From the NCBI GenBank assembly GCA_031181145.1, contig JAPSLB010000022.1, positions 1 through 64,000 of the forward strand: a stretch of DNA of 64,000 nt, given 5' to 3'. The notes under the pieces were generated by a model. It was not told where the DNA came from, made no database searches, and worked only from the letters and a program-made list of their open reading frames with translations. A program made the position numbers and the translations under genes. Source of the DNA: Microvirga sp. (lineage in GTDB: Bacteria > Pseudomonadota > Alphaproteobacteria > Rhizobiales > Beijerinckiaceae). Positions 63,202 through 64,000 of the stretch are shown one piece after another; the first letter of the stretch is position 1; each line of letters begins with the position of its first letter.

Positions 63202-63999
63202 ATGATCCCTCTGTCTCAGCTCCCGCCGGACAGGGCGCGTTCCGTGCGCGTCGTCCTCTCGGATATAGACGACACCATTACGACGGAAGGCGTGCTGACC
63301 GCCTCTGCCTATACGGCGCTGGAAAATCTGCAGCGCGCCGGTTTTCTCGTGGTTCCCGTGACGGGCCGTCCCGCCGGGTGGTGCGATCATATCGCCCGCA
63401 TGTGGCCGGTGGATGCCGTCGTCGGAGAGAATGGCGCCTTCTATTTCCGCTACGATCGTCAGCGAAAGAAGATGGAGCAGCATTTCTGGGCCACGCCCGA
63501 AGAGCTGAAGCAGAACCGCGCCAAGCTCGATGCCATCGAGAAGGAGGTCCTTGCCGCCGTTCCCGGATCGGCGCTTGCCAGCGACCAGTCCTACCGGCTG
63601 GCCGACCTCGCCATCGATTTTTGCGAGGACGTTCCAGCCCTGCCCGAGTCCGAGGTTGACAGGATCGTAGCCATCTTCGAGCGCCACGGCGCACAGGCGA
63701 AGGTCAGCTCGATCCATGTGAATGGCTGGTTCGGCGACTACAACAAACTCAGCATGACCAAGACCCTTCTGGCCGATGCGTTCGGCCTGGATTGGGAGCA
63801 GGCGAAGAATTCCGTGGTCTATGCGGGCGACTCGCCGAACGACGAGCCCATGTTTGCCGCCTTCCCGCTCAGCGTCGGCGTCGCCAACATTCACGACTTC
63901 GAGCACCGGCTGAAGAACAGGCCGGCTTACGTTGCCAAGGGGCATTCAGGAGACGGTTTCGCCGAATTGGCCGAACTTCTCCTTGCCGCCAGAGCCTAA
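63202..63999 (+). CDS. HAD-IIB family phosphatase
   Basis: 265-residue HAD hydrolase with a C2b cap. Motif I LSDIDDTIT gives the nucleophile Asp, PVTGRPAGW is motif II, NKLSMTKTLL supplies the Lys and YAGDSPNDEPMF the last acidic pair. Relatives are sugar phosphatases such as sucrose-phosphate or mannosylglycerate-phosphate phosphatases. Complete: TAA at 63997-63999. Divergent from DeoR; the genes beyond the window edge would help to place it. Confidence 0.88.
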   Translation: MIPLSQLPPDRARSVRVVLSDIDDTITTEGVLTASAYTALENLQRAGFLVVPVTGRPAGWCDHIARMWPVDAVVGENGAFYFRYDRQRKKMEQHFWATPEELKQNRAKLDAIEKEVLAAVPGSALASDQSYRLADLAIDFCEDVPALPESEVDRIVAIFERHGAQAKVSSIHVNGWFGDYNKLSMTKTLLADAFGLDWEQAKNSVVYAGDSPNDEPMFAAFPLSVGVANIHDFEHRLKNRPAYVAKGHSGDGFAELAELLLAARA

Positions 64000-64000
64000 T

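Overview
The window is high-GC chromosomal DNA from an alphaproteobacterium of the order Hyphomicrobiales (Rhizobiales). Gene content and order (DUF1285/Nudix/DUF6111/cca beside moxR/DUF58/DUF4159, moaE-moaD-pgsA next to uvrC, petABC, membrane-bound ferritin mbfA with an Irr-type operator) fit this group. A Microvirga- or Methylobacteriaceae-like host is an inference that I could not test. Nearly all the DNA is single-copy core or housekeeping genes. I see no rRNA, tRNA, CRISPR array, transposase, integrase, phage module or recognisable defence system.

Layout. 0-8 kb: end of an outer-membrane protein, a GST, rlmJ, a secreted RNase T2, an extensin-like lipoprotein, then moaE-moaD-pgsA and uvrC, all on the minus strand, with a small membrane ORF on the plus strand near a CtrA-type site. 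8-15.5 kb: a BenE-type transporter, a lipoprotein, prs, a DMT transporter divergent from a MarR regulator across a perfect palindrome, then rplY (with a structured leader), pth and ychF. 15.5-21 kb: truncated haemoglobin, endonuclease V, a double-hotdog MaoC protein, an HD hydrolase, apt, mtnP and a 2H phosphoesterase. 21-26 kb: the cytochrome bc1 operon and an ABC exporter. 26-30 kb: trmL-hemF, convergent with the four-gene overlapping operon DUF1285-nudL-DUF6111-cca. 30-37 kb: the divergent moxR-DUF58-DUF4159-amidotransferase-like operon.

37-45 kb: acetyltransferase, Nudix, mbfA, metallophosphoesterase, a DUF4142/glycine-zipper stress protein, a sugar kinase, an FAD-linked dehydrogenase and an FAH-family hydrolase. 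45-50 kb: a polar amino-acid ABC transporter with two substrate-binding proteins that share a 259-bp identical block. 50-57 kb: DUF4112, an M15-like peptidase, a fluoroacetate-dehalogenase-like hydrolase, a methyltransferase, pxpA-pncB, and a secreted sugar dehydrogenase with its cytochrome c. 57-64 kb: a PPOX-type stress protein, mrp-mobA-tusA, CsbD, a soluble histidine kinase behind an AT-rich patch, glycerate kinase, a DeoR regulator and a HAD phosphatase.

Regulation is more distinctive than gene content. The sequence shows a CtrA-type box, a perfect palindrome between the MarR and transporter genes, an attenuator-like leader before rplY, an iron-control element overlapping the mbfA ribosome site, and EcfG-type stress promoters. 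The best candidates for an under-described system are the paired operons at 27.4-37.2 kb; the best evolutionary signal is the gene-conversion-like block at 45.35/46.41 kb.
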